Notes: generated by a model not told the origin, from the sequence alone. A stretch of 64,000 bases of DNA from Mesorhizobium sp. (GCA_004020875.1 SAPZ01000016.1:78338-142337), one strand, 5' to 3'. Positions 33,460 through 43,139 are shown, counted from the first letter of the stretch. Numbers and translations: made by a program.

Positions 33460-34404
33460 ATGGATACCGAAACCATGGCTGCAGAAACGCGAGCGAAAAG
33501 ACCGATCCGCTGGCATGTCGGCGTCTTCCTGGCGCCGGCGGTGCTGGTCTACACCGCCTTCATGATCCTGCCGCTGTTCGGCACGCTGCAGCTCTCGCTG
33601 TTCCGCAACATCGAACAGTCCCAGGTCTTTGTCGGACTCGGTAATTTCCGCACGCTGTTCGGCGACCCGAACTGGTCGGTGAATTTCTGGAATGCGCTGA
33701 GGAACAATGTCTGGTTCTTCATCATCCACATGCTGGTGCAGAACCCGATCGGCATCCTTCTGGCGGCGCTGCTTTCCAGCCCCAGGTTGCGGTTCACCGC
33801 CTTCTACCGCACAGCGATCTTCGTGCCGACGATCCTGTCCTTCGTCATCGTCGGCTTCGCCTGGAAACTGATCCTGTCGCCGATCTGGGGCGTGGCGCCG
33901 CATCTGATGGATTTCGTCGGCTTGAAGAGCTTCTTCACGCCATGGCTCGGCAAGGAGCAATATGCGCTGACCGCGCTCAGCCTGGTGTCGGTGTGGCAGT
34001 TCGTCGGCATCCCGATGATGCTGATCTACGCGGCGCTGCTGTCGATCCCCGACGAGGTGATCGAGGCGGCCGAATGCGACGGCGTCACCGGCATGGCGCA
34101 GTTCTGGAAGATCAAGCTACCGCTGATCCTGCCTTCGATCGGCATCATCTCGATCCTGACCTTCGTCGGCAATTTCAACGCCTTCGACCTGATATACACG
34201 GCGCAGGGCGCGCTCGCCGGGCCGAACTATTCGACCGACATCCTCGGCACTTTCCTCTACCGCGCCTTCTTCGGCTTTCAGCTGCAGGTCGGCGATCCCA
34301 ATATGGGCGCGGCGATCGCCACCATCATGTTCCTGATCATCCTCGCCGGCGTCTGCGTCTACCTGTTCCTCGTGCAGACGCGCCTGCGTCGCTACCAGTT
34401 CTGA
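33460..34404 (+). CDS. Sugar ABC transporter permease 1 (CUT1)
   Basis: Inner-membrane permease of 314 residues with about six hydrophobic segments, the first at 25-45 (GVFLAPAVLVYTAFMILPLF). The cytoplasmic EAA loop that contacts the ATPase reads EAAECDGVTGMAQFWKIKLP (about residues 203-222), matching EAA-x3-G-x9-I-x-LP. It pairs with the following permease. Start ATG 33460; the ATG at 33475 is also possible. The gene follows the binding protein after a stem-loop gap and belongs to the murQ operon. Confidence 0.92.
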   Translation: MDTETMAAETRAKRPIRWHVGVFLAPAVLVYTAFMILPLFGTLQLSLFRNIEQSQVFVGLGNFRTLFGDPNWSVNFWNALRNNVWFFIIHMLVQNPIGILLAALLSSPRLRFTAFYRTAIFVPTILSFVIVGFAWKLILSPIWGVAPHLMDFVGLKSFFTPWLGKEQYALTALSLVSVWQFVGIPMMLIYAALLSIPDEVIEAAECDGVTGMAQFWKIKLPLILPSIGIISILTFVGNFNAFDLIYTAQGALAGPNYSTDILGTFLYRAFFGFQLQVGDPNMGAAIATIMFLIILAGVCVYLFLVQTRLRRYQF

Positions 34405-34412
34405 GGCGCGCC

Positions 34413-35252
34413 ATGAGCACAGCTACCCGTTCGCTTCCCCGCACCATCGGCGCGCACGCCATCCTTATTACCTACACGATGATCGCGCTGTTCCCGGTCG
34501 TCCTGGTGGTGATGAATTCGTTCAAGTCGCGCGCAGGCATCTTCGGGGCGCCACTGACGCCGCCGACGCCGAAGACCTTCGACCTGATCGGCTACACCAC
34601 CGTGTTCGGCCAGGGCGATTTCGTCCACTATTTCCAGAACAGCCTCGTCGTCACCGTGCTCTCGCTGTTCTTCGTGCTTTTGTTCGGCGCGATGGCCGCC
34701 TTCGCGCTGTCGGAATACCGCTTCCGCGGCAATACGCTGATGGGGCTCTACCTGGCGCTCGGCATCATGATCCCCATCCGCCTCGGCACGGTGGCCATCC
34801 TGCAACTGATGGTGGCGACGGGGCTGGTCAACACGCTCGCGGCGCTGATCCTGGTCTACACCGCGCAAGGCCTGCCGCTGGCGATCTTCATCCTGTCGGA
34901 ATTCATGAAGCAGGTGTCCGACGATTTGAAGAATGCGGGACGCATAGACGGGCTGTCGGAATACACGATCTTCTTCCGGCTCGTGCTGCCGCTGGTGCGG
35001 CCGGCCATGGCGACGGTCGCCGTCTTCACCATGATCCCTATCTGGAACGATCTGTGGTTCCCGCTGATCCTGGCGCCGTCAGAAGAGACCAAGACGGTGA
35101 CGCTCGGCGCGCAGCTCTTCCTCGGCCAGTTCGTCACCAACTGGAACGCGATCCTGGCAGCGCTGTCGCTGGCGATCCTGCCAGTGCTGATCCTCTATGT
35201 CATCTTCTCGCGGCAGCTGATCCGCGGCATCACCTCGGGAGCCGTCAAGTGA
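34413..35252 (+). CDS. Sugar ABC transporter permease 2 (CUT1)
   Basis: Second permease, 279 residues, MalG-like. Six hydrophobic segments, starting with HAILITYTMIALFPVVLVVM; the EAA-type loop is LKNAGRIDGLSEYTIFFRLV (starting about residue 170). It starts eight bases after the permease 1 stop. Its own stop codon overlaps the GTG start of the oxidoreductase (GTGA), so the proteins are made in a coupled way. It should form the transmembrane heterodimer with permease 1. Confidence 0.92.
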   Translation: MSTATRSLPRTIGAHAILITYTMIALFPVVLVVMNSFKSRAGIFGAPLTPPTPKTFDLIGYTTVFGQGDFVHYFQNSLVVTVLSLFFVLLFGAMAAFALSEYRFRGNTLMGLYLALGIMIPIRLGTVAILQLMVATGLVNTLAALILVYTAQGLPLAIFILSEFMKQVSDDLKNAGRIDGLSEYTIFFRLVLPLVRPAMATVAVFTMIPIWNDLWFPLILAPSEETKTVTLGAQLFLGQFVTNWNAILAALSLAILPVLILYVIFSRQLIRGITSGAVK

Positions 35253-36310
35253 GTTCGCAAAAACCCCTTCGCGTCGTCGTCGCCGGGCTCGGCAATATGG
35301 GCCGCAGCCATGCGCTGGCGTATCACACCAATCCGGGCTTCGAGATAGCCGCGCTCGTCAACCGTTCCGACGTGCCGCTGCCGGAGGGGCTCGGCGGCTA
35401 CGGCATACGGCGCTCGTTCGAGGACGTGTTGCGCGACGAGAAGCCGGATGTGGCTGCGATCGCCACCTATTCCGACAGCCACGCCGATTATGCGGTCAGG
35501 GCCTTCGAGGCCGGCTGCCATGTCTTCGTCGAAAAGCCGCTGGCGACGACGGTTGCCGACGCGCAGCGCGTCGTCGACGCCGCCAAGGCCAACGGCAGGA
35601 AGCTGGTGATCGGCTATATCCTGCGCCACCATCCGTCCTGGATCCGGCTGATCGCCGAGGCACGCAAGCTCGGCGGCCCATATGTCTTTCGCATGAACCT
35701 CAACCAGCAGTCTTCCGGCCACACCTGGGAGACGCACAAGCAACTGATGCAGACGACCTCGCCGATCGTCGACTGCGGCGTGCATTATCTCGACGTGATG
35801 CTGCAGATCACCGATGCGAAGCCCGTAGAGGTGCGCGGCATGGGCGTGCGGCTCAGCGACGAGGTGGCGCCGTCGATGTACAATTATGGGCACCTGCAGG
35901 TGCTGTTCGAGGACGGCTCGGTCGGCTGGTACGAAGCCGGCTGGGGACCGATGATCTCAGAGACAGCTTTCTTCGTGAAGGACGTGATGTCGCCCAAGGG
36001 CTGCGTGTCGATCGTCATGAAGGAAGGTGTGAAGTCCGACGATATCGACACCCACACCAAGACCTCGACCATCCGGCTGCACAGCGCGGCGACGGGTCCG
36101 GACGGCAGCTTCGCCAAGGAAGACCAACTGCTGTCGATGGAGGGCGAGCCGGGCCACCAGGAGCTGTGCGACCTGGAGCAGGCCTTCCTGCTCAAGGCCA
36201 TCCGCGAAGACATCGACCTCACCCGCCACATGGACGATGCCGTGAAGTCGCTCGCCGTCTGCCTTGCAGCCGATGAGAGCGTGCGCAGCGGCAACGTCGT
36301 CAAACTCTAG
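35249..36310 (+). CDS. Gfo/Idh/MocA-family oxidoreductase
   Basis: NAD(P)-dependent sugar-type dehydrogenase of 353 residues. The Rossmann motif [17 protein letters not shown] is at about 9-25, [11 protein letters not shown] is the family EKP motif, and [19 protein letters not shown] carries the usual DxGxH catalytic segment. Start is GTG 35249, overlapping the permease stop by four bases; no ATG is available nearby. Embedded inside the ABC transporter operon between permease and ATPase genes, it probably oxidises the imported sugar or a derivative. Exact substrate unknown. Confidence 0.9.
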   Translation: MSSQKPLRVVVAGLGNMGRSHALAYHTNPGFEIAALVNRSDVPLPEGLGGYGIRRSFEDVLRDEKPDVAAIATYSDSHADYAVRAFEAGCHVFVEKPLATTVADAQRVVDAAKANGRKLVIGYILRHHPSWIRLIAEARKLGGPYVFRMNLNQQSSGHTWETHKQLMQTTSPIVDCGVHYLDVMLQITDAKPVEVRGMGVRLSDEVAPSMYNYGHLQVLFEDGSVGWYEAGWGPMISETAFFVKDVMSPKGCVSIVMKEGVKSDDIDTHTKTSTIRLHSAATGPDGSFAKEDQLLSMEGEPGHQELCDLEQAFLLKAIREDIDLTRHMDDAVKSLAVCLAADESVRSGNVVKL

Positions 36311-36324
36311 AACAGGAAGAAGCC

Positions 36325-37323
36325 GTGGGCTCGCTGAAGATCGAGAATGTGAAGAAGGCTTTCGGGCCGGTCGAGGTCCTGAAGGGCATCGACCTTCAGG
36401 TCAATGACGGCGAGTTCGTCGTCTTCGTCGGCCCGTCCGGCTGCGGAAAATCGACGCTGCTGCGCGTGATCGCCGGGCTGGAGGATTCGACCTCGGGCCG
36501 TGTGCTGATCGACGGCGCGGACGTTTCGGTCACGCCGCCGGCCAAACGCGGAATAGCCATGGTATTCCAGACCTATGCGCTCTATCCGCATCTGACGGTG
36601 AAGAACAACATGGCGCTGGGCCTCAAGCAGGCCGGCACACCGACGGCCGAGATCGAGCGCCGCATCAAGATCGCGTCCGCCATGCTGTCGCTCGAGCCCT
36701 ATCTCGAACGCCGGCCGGCGGAGCTGTCGGGCGGCCAGCGACAGCGCGTTGCCATCGGCCGCGCCGTGGTGCGCGAGCCGAAGCTTTTTCTCTTTGACGA
36801 ACCGCTGTCGAACCTGGACGCGGCGCTGCGCGTCAACACCCGCCTGGAGATCGCGCAACTACACCGGCGGCTGAAGGCGACGATGATCTACGTCACCCAC
36901 GACCAGGTCGAGGCTATGACGCTGGCCGACAAGATCGTGGTGCTCAACGCCGGCCGGATCGAGCAGATCGGCAGCCCGATGGAGCTCTACAATGCGCCGG
37001 CCAACGAATTCGTCGCCGGCTTCATCGGCTCGCCGAAAATGAATTTCATCGACGGCGCGCGGCTCGGCGAGACGGCGAAGACCGTCGGGGTGCGGCCGGA
37101 GCATCTGACGGTGGATGCCAATTCCGGTGCCTGGAAAGGCACGGTGGTACATGCCGAGCATCTCGGCGCCGACACCAACGTCTATCTCGACTGCGAGAAG
37201 GCCGGGCTGATCACCGTGCGCATTTTTGGCGTCTACAATGCCGAGCCGGGGGCAACGCTCTACGTGACCCCGGATGCGGCGAAGACGTACCGGTTTGGAG
37301 CGGATGGGAAGGTGCTGAGGTAG
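36325..37323 (+). CDS. Sugar ABC transporter ATP-binding protein (UgpC/MsmK-like)
   Basis: CUT1 ATPase of 332 residues. Walker [10 protein letters not shown] at about 37-45, Q loop [18 protein letters not shown], signature [14 protein letters not shown], Walker [13 protein letters not shown] and switch His in [15 protein letters not shown]. The C-terminal 110 residues form an OB-type regulatory domain ([10 protein letters not shown]). It energises the two permeases above. Start is GTG 36325 behind GGAAGAAG; it is the last gene of the operon and converges on the FAH-family gene. Confidence 0.94.
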   Translation: MGSLKIENVKKAFGPVEVLKGIDLQVNDGEFVVFVGPSGCGKSTLLRVIAGLEDSTSGRVLIDGADVSVTPPAKRGIAMVFQTYALYPHLTVKNNMALGLKQAGTPTAEIERRIKIASAMLSLEPYLERRPAELSGGQRQRVAIGRAVVREPKLFLFDEPLSNLDAALRVNTRLEIAQLHRRLKATMIYVTHDQVEAMTLADKIVVLNAGRIEQIGSPMELYNAPANEFVAGFIGSPKMNFIDGARLGETAKTVGVRPEHLTVDANSGAWKGTVVHAEHLGADTNVYLDCEKAGLITVRIFGVYNAEPGATLYVTPDAAKTYRFGADGKVLR

Positions 37324-37331
37324 ATTGGCGC

Positions 37332-37360
37332 GACCTTCCCTTCTCCCGCCAGGGGAGGTC
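37332..37360. terminator. Bidirectional hairpin between converging genes
   Basis: GACCTTCCC pairs with GGGGAGGTC (one G-T pair) around an 11-base loop in the 42-base gap between two converging stop codons. No long T run on either side. Confidence 0.4.
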
Positions 37361-37365
37361 GGCGC

Positions 37366-38211
37366 TTACTCGTCCGCCTTGAACGTCTGCTTCTGCTGAC
37401 CCATGCCTTCGATGCCGAGCTCGACGACGTCGCCGGCCTTCAGGAACACCGGCGGCTTCATGCCCAGCCCGACGCCGGGCGGGGTGCCGGTGGAGATGAT
37501 GTCGCCGGGATGCAGCGACATGAACTGGCTGAGGTAAGAGACCAGATACTTCACGCCAAAGACCATGGTCTTGGTCGAGCCGTTCTGCATGGTCTTGCCG
37601 TTGACGGTCAGCCACATCTTCAGGTTCTGCGGATCGGCGACCTCGTCCTTGGTCACCAGCCATGGGCCGATCGGTCCGAACGTGTCGCAGGACTTGCCCT
37701 TGGTCCACTGACCCTGGCGTTCGGCCTGGAAGGCGCGTTCGGACACATCGTGCGAGACGCAGTAGCCGGCAACATAATCCAGCGCGTCGTCCTCTGAGAC
37801 ATACTTCGCCGTCTTGCCGATCACCACGCCAAGCTCGACTTCCCAGTCGGTCTTGACCGAGCCGCGCGGGATCAGAACGTCGTCATCCGGCCCGACGATG
37901 GCCGAGCTTGCCTTCATGAAGATGATCGGTTCCGGCGGCACGGTGGCGCCGGTCTCGGCGGCGTGATCGGAATAGTTCAGGCCGATGCAGATGAACTTGC
38001 CGGTGCCGGCCACGCAGGCGCCCATGCGCGGCTTGCCGGAAACCGCGGGCAGCGACCTCGGATCGATCTTGGAGAGCATCTCCAGCGAGGCCGGATGAAG
38101 TGCCGTGCCGGCGATATCGGCGACATGAGCGGAAAGGTCGCGGATATTTCCATCCGCATCAAGCAGGCCGGGCTTCTCACTGCCAGCTTCGCCATAACGC
38201 AACAATTTCAT
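37366..38211 (-). CDS. Fumarylacetoacetate-hydrolase family protein
   Basis: FAH-fold hydrolase of 281 residues. The metal-binding catalytic region is clear: FICIGLNYSDHAAETGA, PEPIIFMKASSAIVGP, DWEVELGVVIGKTAKYV and the closing LHPGDIISTGTPPGVGLG. This clade includes ureidoglycolate-lyase-like proteins and 2,4-diketo-3-deoxy-L-fuconate hydrolase. The SDR gene upstream in the same direction resembles 2-keto-3-deoxy-L-fuconate dehydrogenase, which would make the substrate of such a hydrolase, so a deoxysugar-acid ending in pyruvate and lactate is my best inference. I use ATG 38211, preceded by GGAG. Confidence 0.87.
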   Translation of the reverse strand: MKLLRYGEAGSEKPGLLDADGNIRDLSAHVADIAGTALHPASLEMLSKIDPRSLPAVSGKPRMGACVAGTGKFICIGLNYSDHAAETGATVPPEPIIFMKASSAIVGPDDDVLIPRGSVKTDWEVELGVVIGKTAKYVSEDDALDYVAGYCVSHDVSERAFQAERQGQWTKGKSCDTFGPIGPWLVTKDEVADPQNLKMWLTVNGKTMQNGSTKTMVFGVKYLVSYLSQFMSLHPGDIISTGTPPGVGLGMKPPVFLKAGDVVELGIEGMGQQKQTFKADE

Positions 38212-38382
38212 CTCAACATTCTCCACCTTGCGGCCTGTGGCCGTTTTCACAAATTCCCGTCAAAGCCAGCAGACCGTAGTCGCCGACCACAGGGGCGGCA
38301 AGCGAGCCTTGCTGCCATGCCGACCAAATCGTCGAGATTTTCAGACGTTTCGATCCGACCTCGCCGATATCCGAGCCTTTCG

Positions 38383-39114
38383 TCAGATCGACCAGCCGCC
38401 GTCGATGTTGTAGGCCTGACCCGACGTGTAGGTGGCGCCGGCCAGATAAACGGCGAGATCGGCGATCTCCTCAGGCTTACCCAGCCGGCCCATCGGCTGG
38501 CGGGCGATGAAGGCCGCACGGGCCGCCTCATAGTCGCCCTGCGCATGCATACGGTCCTGCAGCGACGGGCTTTCGACCGTGCCCGGGCAAATGGCGTTGC
38601 AGCGAATGCCCTTCGCAACATAATCGGCGGCGACCGCTTTGGTCAGGCCGACGACAGCGGCCTTGGTCAGTCCGTAGACGAACCGGTTCGGCACGCCCTT
38701 CTGCGAGCTTGCCAGCGAGGCCATGTTGATGATCGAGCCGTCTCCGCGCTCCAGCATGCTCGGCAGCACGGCGCGGATGGTGCGGATCATCGAGCGGACA
38801 TTGAGGTTGATCGCGAAGTCGAGATCCTCGTCCTTCATCTCCAGAATGGAGCCGCCATGGACGAAGCCCGCGCAGTTGAACAGGACGTCGACGCGGCCGA
38901 TCTCGGCGAAGGCGGAAGCGACGGCCGGGTCGTTCAGCACATCGAGCTTGCGGGTCTTGATGCCGGGCGTCTTGCCCAGCTCCGCCAGCAAAGGCTCATT
39001 GATATCGGTGGCGTGCACCGTGGCGCCCGCCTTGGCGAAGGCCAGCGCGCTTGCCCGTCCGATGCCTTGCGCCGCGGCTGTGATCACAACAACCTTGCCC
39101 GCCAGATCCGCCAT
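38383..39114 (-). CDS. Short-chain dehydrogenase/reductase
   Basis: Classical SDR of 243 residues. The cofactor motif VVVITAAAQGIGRASALAF has Ala where Gly is usual, NCAGFVHGG matches the NNAG segment, INMASLASSQ supplies the catalytic Ser, and YGLTKAAVVGLTKA the Tyr and Lys. ATDIN after the second strand (Asp at its end) predicts NAD. IRCNAICPGTVESPSLQDRM resembles 2-keto-3-deoxy-L-fuconate dehydrogenase and BDH2-type enzymes. It lies 170 bases upstream of the FAH-family gene on the same strand. No fuconate dehydratase or fucose dehydrogenase is in the window, so the full pathway is not shown. Confidence 0.88.
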   Translation of the reverse strand: MADLAGKVVVITAAAQGIGRASALAFAKAGATVHATDINEPLLAELGKTPGIKTRKLDVLNDPAVASAFAEIGRVDVLFNCAGFVHGGSILEMKDEDLDFAINLNVRSMIRTIRAVLPSMLERGDGSIINMASLASSQKGVPNRFVYGLTKAAVVGLTKAVAADYVAKGIRCNAICPGTVESPSLQDRMHAQGDYEAARAAFIARQPMGRLGKPEEIADLAVYLAGATYTSGQAYNIDGGWSI

Positions 39115-39334
39115 GTTCTTCTCCTCGCCTGCCTGAACTGTCCGCCTCTAATCAATGGCCAGCCCGGCGTGGTGTGCCAGACAACCGGCGTCGTGCGGTC
39201 AGATTTCTGCTTCACTGATAAAGATGTTTTTTCTGGTTAAAGAACACAAAAGCGAGCGTCAAGCCCGAAGGCGATCACCTTCGCGACAGCCCGCGAAATG
39301 CCTCCGGCGCGCGGCGCGCCTCAGGCGGGAGGCC

Positions 39335-41710
39335 TCAGTCGCCGTAGGGTACCCAGACGTTCTTGACCTCGATGGCGCGGCGCAGGACGGCCTCGCCGGC
39401 TGCCTCGCTCGACGACCAGTCGAGCGTGCGGCCATTGCCGGTCCAGACGCGCTTGAGGTTGCCGATCGAGTCCGCTTCCGCCTTGGCGCAGGTGTCCGCA
39501 TCGGCGAACAGCCAGAGCCCGTCGACATCGTCATGCTTGGCCAGCACGCCGGCGAGCTCGGCGCTGCGGCCGGTGACGATGTTGATGGCGCCGGCAGGCA
39601 AGTCGGAATATTCGATCACCTGATAGAGATCGGTGGCTAAAAGCGGATGCCTTTCCGACGGAACCGCAATCACTGTGTTGCCCATGGCCAGCGCCGGCGC
39701 CACCAGCGAGACGAAGTTGAGCAGCGGCTGGTTGTCCGGCGCGACGATGCCGACGACGCCGACGGGCTCATGCAGCGCCAATGTCACGACACGGGCCGGC
39801 GGCTGATGGACACGGCCCTCGAACTTGTCGGCGAGGCCAGCATAGAGGAACAGCCGCTCGATCGACTGGTCGACCTCCTCGCGCGCCGCCTTAGCCGTAA
39901 CGCCCGTCAGCTGAACAAGGCGCGCGGCGAACTCGTCGGCGCGGCCGGACAAGTTCTCGGCGAAATAATAGAGAACCTGGCTGCGGTTATAGGCGGTCGC
40001 GTCCGGCCAGGCCTTGCAGGCGCGGGCTGCGGCCACGGCATCGCGGATATCCTTGCGGTTGCCGAGACCGACTTCACCGGCAAACTTGCCCTTGGCGGTG
40101 GCGACAGCCAGAGAATAGTTGCCGTCCGGCCGCGCCTGCTTGCCGCCGATGAACAGTTTTGCGGTACGGTCGATGGCTGTGCCGTCGGCCTGCTCGACCG
40201 GCTGGGCGGAACCGGGGGCCGACGGCTTGATGGCCGGCCCGGCGTGCAGCTTCGCCGCCAGATATTCGAACATGCCCTCGCGTCCGCCCTCACGGCCGAA
40301 GCCGCTTTCGCGATAGCCGCCGAAGCCGCAAGCGGCGTCGAACATGTTGGTGCCGTTGACCCACACCACGCCGGCCTTCAATTGCGGCGCGACATGCAGC
40401 GCCAGATTGACGTTCTCGCTCCACACGGAAGCGGCAAGGCCGTAGCGCGTGTTGTTGGCAAGCTCGATCGCTTCCTCGGTGTTGCGGAAGGTCATGGTCG
40501 CCAGCACCGGGCCGAACACCTCTTCCTGCGCGAGAATGTTAGCCGGCGAAACAGACGTCGCCAGCGTCGGCAGGTGATAGTAGCCGGAGGACGGCAAGGT
40601 AGCGTCGGGCTGCCAGCAGACGGCTCCTTGCTTGGCGCCCTCGGCGATCAGGCCCTTGACACGGTCGAGCTGGGTTCGGTCGACCAGCGGGCCGATATCG
40701 GTGTTCTTGTCGAGCGGGTTGCCGACGCGCAGCCGACTCATCCTGACCTTGACCTTGGCGATGAAGGCCTCGGCGATGCCCTCCTGCACAAGGAGGCGCG
40801 AGCCGGCGCAGCAGACCTGGCCCTGGTTGAACCAGATGCCGTCGACCAGACCCTCGACGGCGCTGTCGAGATCGGCATCCTCGAAAACGACAAAGGCCGA
40901 CTTGCCGCCAAGCTCCAGCGACAGTTTTTTCCCGGACCCGGCCGTCGCCTTGCGGATGATCTTGCCGACTTCCGAAGAGCCGGTGAAGGCGATCTTCTGC
41001 ACGCCGGGATGATTGACGATGGCTGCGCCCGCCTCAGGCCCGCCCTGGACGATGTTGACGACGCCTTTCGGCACGCCGGCCCGCTCGCAGATCTCTGCGA
41101 ACAGAATGGCGGTGAGCGGCGTGAACTCGGCAGGCTTCAGCACCACGGTGCAGCCGGCGGCCAGCGCCGGCGCGATCTTCCAGGCCAGCATCAGCAGCGG
41201 GAAGTTCCACGGGATGACCTGGCCCACGACGCCGACCGGCTTGTGGTCGGGAAAATCCTTCTCCAGCGTCTGAGCCCAGCCGGCATGATGGATGAAATGG
41301 CGGATCGCCAGCGGCACGTCGATGTCGCGGCTCTCGCGAATCGGCTTGCCATTGTCGATCGATTCCAGCACGGCAAACAGGCGCTGATGGCGCTGCATGG
41401 CGCGGCCGATGGCGTAGAGGATTTTTGCGCGGGCGTAACCTGGGCTGGCGCTCCATTTGGGCAGCGCCTTGGCGGCCGCCGTGACCGCGGCATCGATATC
41501 GGCGGCGCCGGCATCCGATATCCTGGCCAGCAGCTTGCCGGAGGACGGCTCGCTGGTCTCGAAGGTCTTGCCGCCGGCCGCCGCTTTCCAGGCGCCGTCG
41601 ATGAACAGAGCCTTGGAGAAATCGCGCCCGGCGAGCCAGGCATCGGCCTCGTTGCGGGCTTCCGGTGCCGGGCCGTATTCCATGGCGTGATAGCGTTCGA
41701 GGATGTTCAT
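39335..41710 (-). CDS. Double-domain aldehyde dehydrogenase (ALDH16 type)
   Basis: Protein of 791 residues made of two ALDH units. The first (about 30-490) is complete: VIPWNFPLLMLAWK, AFTGSSEVGK, general base Glu266 in LELGGK, catalytic Cys300 in FNQGQVCCAGSR, and QEEVFGPVLATM. The second (about 515-791) keeps the fold (EPVGVVGIVAPDNQPLLNFV) but shows no catalytic Cys; the matching place reads WTGNGRTLDW. This is the arrangement of ALDH16 proteins, in which only the N-terminal unit carries the reaction residues. It sits upstream of nothing but is beside deoC, whose acetaldehyde product is a natural substrate; the two are separated by a repeat. Confidence 0.93.
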   Translation of the reverse strand: MNILERYHAMEYGPAPEARNEADAWLAGRDFSKALFIDGAWKAAAGGKTFETSEPSSGKLLARISDAGAADIDAAVTAAAKALPKWSASPGYARAKILYAIGRAMQRHQRLFAVLESIDNGKPIRESRDIDVPLAIRHFIHHAGWAQTLEKDFPDHKPVGVVGQVIPWNFPLLMLAWKIAPALAAGCTVVLKPAEFTPLTAILFAEICERAGVPKGVVNIVQGGPEAGAAIVNHPGVQKIAFTGSSEVGKIIRKATAGSGKKLSLELGGKSAFVVFEDADLDSAVEGLVDGIWFNQGQVCCAGSRLLVQEGIAEAFIAKVKVRMSRLRVGNPLDKNTDIGPLVDRTQLDRVKGLIAEGAKQGAVCWQPDATLPSSGYYHLPTLATSVSPANILAQEEVFGPVLATMTFRNTEEAIELANNTRYGLAASVWSENVNLALHVAPQLKAGVVWVNGTNMFDAACGFGGYRESGFGREGGREGMFEYLAAKLHAGPAIKPSAPGSAQPVEQADGTAIDRTAKLFIGGKQARPDGNYSLAVATAKGKFAGEVGLGNRKDIRDAVAAARACKAWPDATAYNRSQVLYYFAENLSGRADEFAARLVQLTGVTAKAAREEVDQSIERLFLYAGLADKFEGRVHQPPARVVTLALHEPVGVVGIVAPDNQPLLNFVSLVAPALAMGNTVIAVPSERHPLLATDLYQVIEYSDLPAGAINIVTGRSAELAGVLAKHDDVDGLWLFADADTCAKAEADSIGNLKRVWTGNGRTLDWSSSEAAGEAVLRRAIEVKNVWVPYGD

Positions 41711-41759
41711 GGGGCGCTCCTTCGGGAGGAGATTTCAGGACAAGTAGGTGCTCTACGGC

Positions 41760-41926
41760 GCCCCCCTCTGTCCTGCCGGACATCTCCCCCACTTGTGGGG
41801 AGATTGGCCGCCATCGGCGATTTCGCCAATCGCCAGCGTTGCAGGACTGAAGCGGACAAAGGCGGAAGCTGATCTCCCCCCTTGTGGGGGAGATGTCCGG
41901 CAGGACAGAGGGGGGCGCGAAGGAAC
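41760..41926. repeat. Palindromic intergenic repeat, family A, copy 3
   Basis: CCCCCTCTGTCCTGCCGGAC at the left end and its near reverse complement ending at 41926. The core TTCGCCAATCGCCAGCG is the reverse complement of the core in copies 1 and 2. It separates the deoC stop from the ALDH start on the same strand. Confidence 0.85.
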
Positions 41927-41951
41927 TCGGCGTTCAAGGCCTTCACTCGCC

Positions 41952-42998
41952 TCACGCCATCGCGTGGCGATGGTTGGCCGAGTAATGGCCGGTCAAATGA
42001 TGCTCGAGCTGGCGTTCGATGTCGGTGAGCAGGCTGGAGGCGCCGAAGCGGAACAGGTCTGGCTCCAGCCACGGCCGGCCGAGCTCCTCCTTCATCAGCA
42101 CCAGCCAGTCGAGCGCGACCTTGGCGGTGGAAATGCCGCCGGCCGGCTTGAAGCCGATGAGATAACCAGTTTCCTCGAAATAGGCGCGAATGGCGCGCAC
42201 CATGGTGAGACCGACGGGGAGCGTGGCGTTGACGCTCTCCTTGCCGGTCGAGGTCTTGATGAAATCGGCGCCCGCCATCATCGCTACCATGGAGGCGAGC
42301 ATCACGTTGCGCAAAGTGGCGAGGTCGCCGGTGCCGAGGATGACTTTCAGATGCGCATCGCCGCAAGCGGCGCGCATGGCGACGATCTCGTTGAACAGCT
42401 CGCGCCATTTGGCGCCGTAGACTAGGCCGCGCGGGATCACGACGTCGATCTCGTTTGCGCCGTCCTTTACGGAAGCCTCGATCTCCTGCAGGCGCGTCGA
42501 CAGCGGCGCAAGGCCGTGCGGGAAGGCGGTGGAGACGGCGGCGACATGGATGCCGGTGCCGCGCAGCGCGTCGACCGCGGTGGCGACGAAGGGATGATAA
42601 ACGCAGACTGCCGCCGGGCGGATGGTTTCACCTGATATGCCGAGACCCTCGACGATGTCGCGGCGCAGCGGATTGATCGCCTTGGCGCAGAGCCGGCGCA
42701 CGCGCTCGTCCGTGTCATTGGAATTCAGCGTGGTGAGATCCATGCAGGCGATGGCCCGCAGGAGCCAGGCGGCCTGATTGTCGGCCTTGATCGAGCGCCG
42801 CTTGGTCAGCGTCGCGACGCGGCGCTCCAGCGCTGAGCGGTTGACGCTGCGTACCGATTCCAGGAAGCCGAGATCGAGCTTCATGCCGGGATTGCGGGCA
42901 ATGCCGTGTTCCAGCGGCAGCGGCGTGTTGGCGGCGGCGCGCGACGGCAGCGGCATCACCTTGGAAGCGCCAGCGCCTGCTTCGCGGATCGTGCTCAT
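41952..42998 (-). CDS. deoC: Deoxyribose-phosphate aldolase
   Basis: Class I aldolase of 348 residues that splits 2-deoxyribose 5-phosphate to glyceraldehyde 3-phosphate and acetaldehyde. The Schiff-base Lys is in GADFIKTSTGKESVNA, with ACMDLTTLNSNDTDERV and KVILGTGDL holding the other active-site residues and IGFKPAGGIST the phosphate site. It is longer than the 250-residue E. coli enzyme because of an N-terminal extension of about 80 residues, as in the eukaryote-like DeoC group. ATG 42998 is preferred; 43013 is in frame too. The adjacent aldehyde dehydrogenase gene suggests acetaldehyde is oxidised to acetate next. Confidence 0.94.
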   Translation of the reverse strand: MSTIREAGAGASKVMPLPSRAAANTPLPLEHGIARNPGMKLDLGFLESVRSVNRSALERRVATLTKRRSIKADNQAAWLLRAIACMDLTTLNSNDTDERVRRLCAKAINPLRRDIVEGLGISGETIRPAAVCVYHPFVATAVDALRGTGIHVAAVSTAFPHGLAPLSTRLQEIEASVKDGANEIDVVIPRGLVYGAKWRELFNEIVAMRAACGDAHLKVILGTGDLATLRNVMLASMVAMMAGADFIKTSTGKESVNATLPVGLTMVRAIRAYFEETGYLIGFKPAGGISTAKVALDWLVLMKEELGRPWLEPDLFRFGASSLLTDIERQLEHHLTGHYSANHRHAMA

Positions 42999-43139
42999 CT
43001 CCTGCCCTTTCATTCAGCTGATTACGCCGAAGGATAGCCCGTGAAGCGATGCTTCACGAGTCTTTCAAAGGCTCATAGCGGAAAAAGGCAGCAAAAGCAG
43101 CCGATTTTTGACCGCATGGTCAAAACGGAATGGCGTGCC

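Noticed and set aside
39647-41872. Open frame of 741 codons on the plus strand under the aldehyde dehydrogenase
   Set aside because: Reverse of an unmistakable ALDH with intact motifs; composition is Arg/Asp/Gly-rich and it runs into repeat DNA.
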